24,156 nt of DNA from a virus: positions 1 to 24,156 of IMG/VR virus record IMGVR_UViG_3300006865_000029; one strand, given 5' to 3'. Positions 21,101-24,156 of the stretch are shown piece after piece (the stretch's first letter is position 1; the number at the start of each line of letters is the position of its first letter). The notes under the pieces are model-generated. The model did no database searches. It had not been told where the DNA came from and saw only the letters and a list, made by a program, of their open reading frames with translations. The position numbers and the translations under genes are program-made.

Positions 21101-23895
21101 ATCCAAAGGATTTGATAAGTTACGATGAATTTACCAATACCTTCAAACTGGATGATTCGCTGAAAAACCCTTATGAAGAAGCTTCAAACAATCTCTACTG
21201 CAAGTATTTCTTGAGTGGACAGATAAAGCTTGCGGCTGGATTACAGACATTCGACTATGGCGAAGAATTCCCAACAACATACGTACTCAGTTCTGAAGTA
21301 AGAAACCTTCTTCACGGCATAGAGCTTGGGTTGAGAGCGCCAGAATTATGCGAGACTAAGAGCGTAACATACTCGTATGAAGCCGACTACAATTGGTGGC
21401 TTCCAAAAAATGTATGGAGAAAGAGGGACATAGTTCGTGGTGCGGTATCGTATGCTTCGGACATTCTTACTGGAATAAACTACAAGAAGAATCAGTTTGA
21501 TAAGTTCTTCTATAACTTCAAGATAGACGCTGGCTCTGAGAAGCCAAGAGCATTATCATTCAGGATATCTGATGGTAGCATAAACAAAAACACCATCTAT
21601 TACGCCAAGGTAAATGTATTCTTTGACTACAGCGGGTTCTCATACTCGGAGATATCCAAGACTGGTGAGCCAAGCAATCCTATCAGCGATGGCGAGCTAT
21701 CGAGCCTCTCCGTAAGAGAAGGTTCCCGCAAAACATACACCGACTTCAAGCGTTCGCCGGTATCGACATGCTCCACATTCTACATTCCTATTTCATGGTA
21801 TCCAACCGCTCCAGCCGATAATAACTTGGAGTGGTTCAACTATATAGTTGGAAGTGCTGGCGATTCGGAATCGTCACCATCCATAACAATAACACCAATC
21901 GGATTGATGACATACCTCCTAAACAATGCTGGGGATGCTAACAAAACGGATGGTGCTGGTGCAGACGCTCTTGCAAACGCAACAAGAGAATGGACTATAG
22001 AAGAATGGAACCAGCTATTCGACACTCATGTAGACATTGAATTCGTAGCCGAAGAAATACCTAAAGACAAGTATAAGCTCTTCAACAAGTATGTCATTCT
22101 TCCTGAGTATCCTATAAATGTTGGAACTGAGATAAAGATAGAATACAATGTCGCTGATACAGAATCCCTTGGATGGGCTGTATTTGACAATCACACGATA
22201 TATGCTAAGTCCAGTGAGCAAAAGGTATTCGACTTACCGGCTCAATTGAAGTCCATACGCACATGGGCAACCTCTGTCCGTAATATAACATTGAATAAGC
22301 TTGTAATACCTAACGATAGCTATGATGTCGTTTCGGACACCAAGATACGATTCAAAACCACCCCAACGGTAGTCAGTTTGGCTGGTGGTGATATCGTCGG
22401 AAGATACTTCTTTGACTTGATATTGGATGATAATTTCACTATCAAGAGAGAAGATGACTTCCTCTTCAACAAGGAAAGAACCATAAGTCTGCTTCCATAT
22501 GAAGCTGGCTCGGACAGACTATTCTCAAGCTCGAACCGCCTCCCAAGTGAAAACCTCGTATTCCACTCCAGAGACACTATCTACAATATAGAGAATGTCG
22601 ATGGACAATTGGTATTCAAGTCCATCAATAAGAATACCTCAATGGCTATTGACTCCAAGAGAAGCGGCGTTGTAAATGTAAACAACAATGAAGTAACATT
22701 TACAAAGAAGGCTGAAGACAATGTGTTGAAACTCTATGCTATTGACGATAACAACACCATCTTTGATATGGCTGCCTACTTCAAGTTCGATAAGAAGATG
22801 GCTGGAATGAAGAATTATGATGGTAAGAAGTTTGAATTCATCATAAAGGCTGAAACCATTTACGATCCTGTCAGAAAGAAGCACATCCTCGGCGGATACT
22901 ACTTCGTCGGTGTCGGTGTATATGGATTCGACATCGGTGTTGGAATAGCCCGTTACAACTCTGAAACGGGAAAGATGGAGAAGTCCTTCTTGGCTGGATT
23001 CGGTGAGTATAACACCCGTGGTGTAAATGTCGATACATGGTATAAGCTCAGAGCCATAGTAACCGAAGACTTCATCCGTGTCATATTCAACGAGAAGAAC
23101 GAATCTGATAGACTTGTAATAAACTACAGTATAAACAAGAAGGTTCAGAATGATACATCTAGATACATAGATGGCTCGTTTGAAGAGCTTGTTTATGTTG
23201 TTACTGGTTTGGATAAGATGTCTTTGACTTACCCAGGAAAGCTTGGGGACAAGACAAGTGCATCATTCGTCAGTGATAACTTCAACGAGTCACTTGTAAA
23301 GGCATTCCGCCCAGCCGGAACCCTCTCGGGTGTAGTATTCCATAATGAGTTGACATACCTTGAGAAGCTTGAATACATCGCTCAGATACAGGGAAACACC
23401 GTATACGGTGATGCTCACAGAACCTCCGACGCTACCGATTATCTTGAGCAGATGTACAAGTTTAGCGGATCGACATCAATAGACTACATTGGGAGAACCA
23501 CTAATAATACCCTTGTTATACTCTCTGGTAATTATTTGTTCTATAAACTCAATGGTGGTAAAATAAATCTTTATAGTGATAAGGTTAAAGAAGCGTATGT
23601 TAATGGTGAATTTGTAATAATAAGATATATAGACACTGAATCAAATTTGCAACTAATAGACCAAAACTTCTCTACTCCAAAATCAGTGTATGTTAAAGAC
23701 TTGTCATTTAATGTGGATCATATATTTAACTATCTTAAATTTACTAATAGAAGAATAAATAAGGTATGGAATGGTAAAGATAAGGTATACATATATTTCT
23801 GTGATATTGGTAATTGTTTAGCGTGGGGTCAGACTAATTGGGAAATGCCAGTGTGGGGATGTTTCGGGGATGCGCGGAAAAACATTTGCAATTAA
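18112..23895 (+). CDS. Giant gp7/tail-protein-I-like baseplate wedge protein (1927 aa)
   Basis: Residues 1-115 look like a PKD/Ig-type beta domain (VQWETSDGKFYSDVNTTHKF, then ASSGVYQIKLTIW). Residues 138-255 resemble tail protein I of P2 and the N-terminal part of T4 gp7: LDFYKASANFFEKIYRDT, INPSFFEYLAITLGHS, then FRRFLMLSSELFRKKGSKEN followed by IEKFLSLFT. Such proteins join the wedge to peripheral fibres. The rest is almost entirely beta-rich. A LamG/concanavalin-like stretch lies at about 430-640, and another at about 1540-1690 (DMAAYFKFDKK ... VDTWYKLRAIVTEDFIRVIFNE), suggesting carbohydrate-binding or spacer domains. The last 130 residues come from noticeably more AT-rich DNA and end with several Trp/Gly (AWGQTNWEMPVWGCFG). 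T4 gp7 has 1032 residues. The wedge assignment is good; exact orthology to gp7 is less sure. Confidence 0.8.
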   Translation: MATFKSIIEIQGDGSYANEIVEFRSNSTVGNIPEDVVIVGDVDSSEIDITQYVAYEISRVQWETSDGKFYSDVNTTHKFASSGVYQIKLTIWSEPFLTNDGRTFYFTHATFKDITIHSRILKYFLQFNPTWELTKNEAALDFYKASANFFEKIYRDTTGLFDLWDAERINPSFFEYLAITLGHSSNYSKKVGYDMTKDDFESYDIYDKIKKNIATKEQIQAFRRFLMLSSELFRKKGSKENIEKFLSLFTINAQAIELWTTNWGQTPVGETDESFIGFDIEDNDHGFVWKNIRVVGNCITEKGYIRKNLSSITLDNYHNIEKIQYPSAVVGYVTSGEMAGWEQMELEKSAPYVFDIRTEDGNYITSEEDYHNEPLVYDIVPNEPPVTDDRKRGLLLLKPGVVEIGDRLVVAYYGTEQSIFDSMLVTKEKKSKDFDIRAKFVLKDVVDPNTFESFKYPENEVFVIFRGIQSNADLYATFDEYYKVVVNGTRGTASLVKVIATADGNTVYQKLNVSGNRNNPVYDIQIIKSDDPSCPTELRADTFYELEVNVAGSLVSAYLLENDVETAIQNNIESDTGGNPYGVKTCKPPFVLFENITLSQDSAQITTYDADGNDVVDRKYTEITEAGHYGFGIRASIVELKDFYINNLDADETLYTTTDKEFNLMPKYLDYKKTELLKYNNYGDGTETFYTDTVVKGFKPSVTDYDVNTKAMNLLYADNVKVTEDISTRYTVTFDEAWMTENFANASELAKKIIVPFGSQRKWFVPEMRAHNRDVYRNYYGGYSLKDGDKVIPGLFRYNNSTVLDTYDLEPGDSFSALTRSGDSLSFTASPRLIQYLYSKKPFGFRGVFQEVCPNSGNFSTINENIILPDNTIFKNPVFQPITVDTPYGVRIVGVRFKNCDDIERLVTANKTSLYKNVQLYGHFSMHVSAESIRYCPDKTQFIPHPSLPDTYIVKLFVPLGILDKNRRTYSLNAEFLRIEENSGSDIINIEGLYVRNPKDLISYDEFTNTFKLDDSLKNPYEEASNNLYCKYFLSGQIKLAAGLQTFDYGEEFPTTYVLSSEVRNLLHGIELGLRAPELCETKSVTYSYEADYNWWLPKNVWRKRDIVRGAVSYASDILTGINYKKNQFDKFFYNFKIDAGSEKPRALSFRISDGSINKNTIYYAKVNVFFDYSGFSYSEISKTGEPSNPISDGELSSLSVREGSRKTYTDFKRSPVSTCSTFYIPISWYPTAPADNNLEWFNYIVGSAGDSESSPSITITPIGLMTYLLNNAGDANKTDGAGADALANATREWTIEEWNQLFDTHVDIEFVAEEIPKDKYKLFNKYVILPEYPINVGTEIKIEYNVADTESLGWAVFDNHTIYAKSSEQKVFDLPAQLKSIRTWATSVRNITLNKLVIPNDSYDVVSDTKIRFKTTPTVVSLAGGDIVGRYFFDLILDDNFTIKREDDFLFNKERTISLLPYEAGSDRLFSSSNRLPSENLVFHSRDTIYNIENVDGQLVFKSINKNTSMAIDSKRSGVVNVNNNEVTFTKKAEDNVLKLYAIDDNNTIFDMAAYFKFDKKMAGMKNYDGKKFEFIIKAETIYDPVRKKHILGGYYFVGVGVYGFDIGVGIARYNSETGKMEKSFLAGFGEYNTRGVNVDTWYKLRAIVTEDFIRVIFNEKNESDRLVINYSINKKVQNDTSRYIDGSFEELVYVVTGLDKMSLTYPGKLGDKTSASFVSDNFNESLVKAFRPAGTLSGVVFHNELTYLEKLEYIAQIQGNTVYGDAHRTSDATDYLEQMYKFSGSTSIDYIGRTTNNTLVILSGNYLFYKLNGGKINLYSDKVKEAYVNGEFVIIRYIDTESNLQLIDQNFSTPKSVYVKDLSFNVDHIFNYLKFTNRRINKVWNGKDKVYIYFCDIGNCLAWGQTNWEMPVWGCFGDARKNICN

Positions 23896-23907
23896 AGGAA
23901 ATTAAAA

Positions 23908-24156
23908 ATGCCAAGAATCATAAGCGAGCAAAGTTCTTTTGATGAGAGTATTCCAACTCCGGTGCGCGGGGATATGGATTATGCCTCCACCGTTGATGAA
24001 TCACTTCAGAAGTTGGTAAATAGAACAAGATGGTTAAAGGATCATCCGTCAGTTGGTCCGCAGGGGGCTACGGGACCGCAAGGTAGTGTTGGAGCCACTG
24101 GTCCGCAGGGGGCTACGGGACCGCAAGGTAGTGTTGGAGCCACTGGTCCGCAGGGG
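23908..24156 (+). CDS. Collagen-like tail fibre protein, N-terminal part (cut by window end)
   Basis: AAAGGAA precedes the ATG. The 83 codons seen run in frame to the window edge. Residues 1-49 form a short non-collagen head with RTRWLKDHPSV at its end, probably the attachment part that docks to the preceding wedge protein. From residue 50 every third residue is Gly, as in GPQGATGPQGSVGAT, the Gly-X-Y pattern of collagen triple helices. Phage collagen-like segments form trimeric rods in fibres or spikes, with a receptor-binding domain usually following. That domain lies outside the window. Confidence 0.9.
   Translation, partial: MPRIISEQSSFDESIPTPVRGDMDYASTVDESLQKLVNRTRWLKDHPSVGPQGATGPQGSVGATGPQGATGPQGSVGATGPQG
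24055..24156 (+). repeat. Exact 45-bp tandem repeat in the collagen-like gene
   Basis: Two identical 45-base units (24055-24099 and 24100-24144) and the first 12 bases of a third encode five Gly-X-Y triplets each. They are identical at every base, including third codon positions. The array continues past the window end. Confidence 0.97.

Noticed and set aside
24055-24156. CRISPR-like array at the right edge
   Set aside because: The repeats are directly adjacent without unique spacers and encode Gly-X-Y triplets in frame, so this is a collagen repeat.

Overview
The window looks like part of the genome of a large contractile-tailed, T4-like bacteriophage. The clearest support is a baseplate block on the + strand from about 12.4 kb to the right edge: a gp5-like central spike with an OB fold and beta-helix, a gp25-like wedge protein, a very large gp6-like wedge protein, a huge gp7/tail-protein-I-like wedge protein, and the start of a collagen-like fibre gene. 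Exact or near matches to the T4 late promoter octamer TATAAATA, 17-25 bases before the first gene of several transcription units, fit the same picture. The host cannot be named. Nothing seen identifies a close relative, and the baseplate genes are much longer than in T4.

Layout. 1-841: two small genes of unknown function, closed by a terminator. 943-1608: a GC-rich HNH endonuclease gene between two terminators. 1667-2585: three short overlapping unknown genes. 2593-3456: a RecB/Cas4-like PD-(D/E)XK nuclease with four cysteines placed as for an iron-sulfur cluster. 3461-3619 (minus strand): a decayed fragment of an IS605-type TnpB gene. 3663-10318: a tightly packed, mostly AT-rich glycan-modification island. 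10422-11154: a minus-strand FkbM-type methyltransferase followed by a signal-peptide-like mini-ORF. 11245-11511: a small basic protein between a good promoter and a strong terminator. 11612-12439: a membrane protein and an unknown protein that lead into the baseplate block.

The island is the most unusual part. It encodes a 980-residue protein that appears to join a GT-A glycosyltransferase, a GT9-like glycosyltransferase, a kinase-fold domain and a SAM methyltransferase. It continues with an HD-like protein, a PAPS-dependent sulfotransferase, a fucosyltransferase-like enzyme broken by a -1 frame change, a GT25 glycosyltransferase and an APS kinase (CysC). The APS kinase would make PAPS, the sulfate donor needed by the sulfotransferase. 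I infer a phage-encoded pathway that builds and caps a sulfated, possibly phosphorylated and methylated glycan on either the virion or the infected cell surface. No ATP sulfurylase is visible, so APS would have to come from the host or from elsewhere in the phage genome.

Several regulatory features recur: T4-late-like octamers, three TATAAT boxes lying 6-7 bases before an ATG without a Shine-Dalgarno sequence (candidate leaderless mRNAs), and many 1-14 base gene overlaps that suggest translational coupling. All assignments come from reading the sequence. No database search was run.
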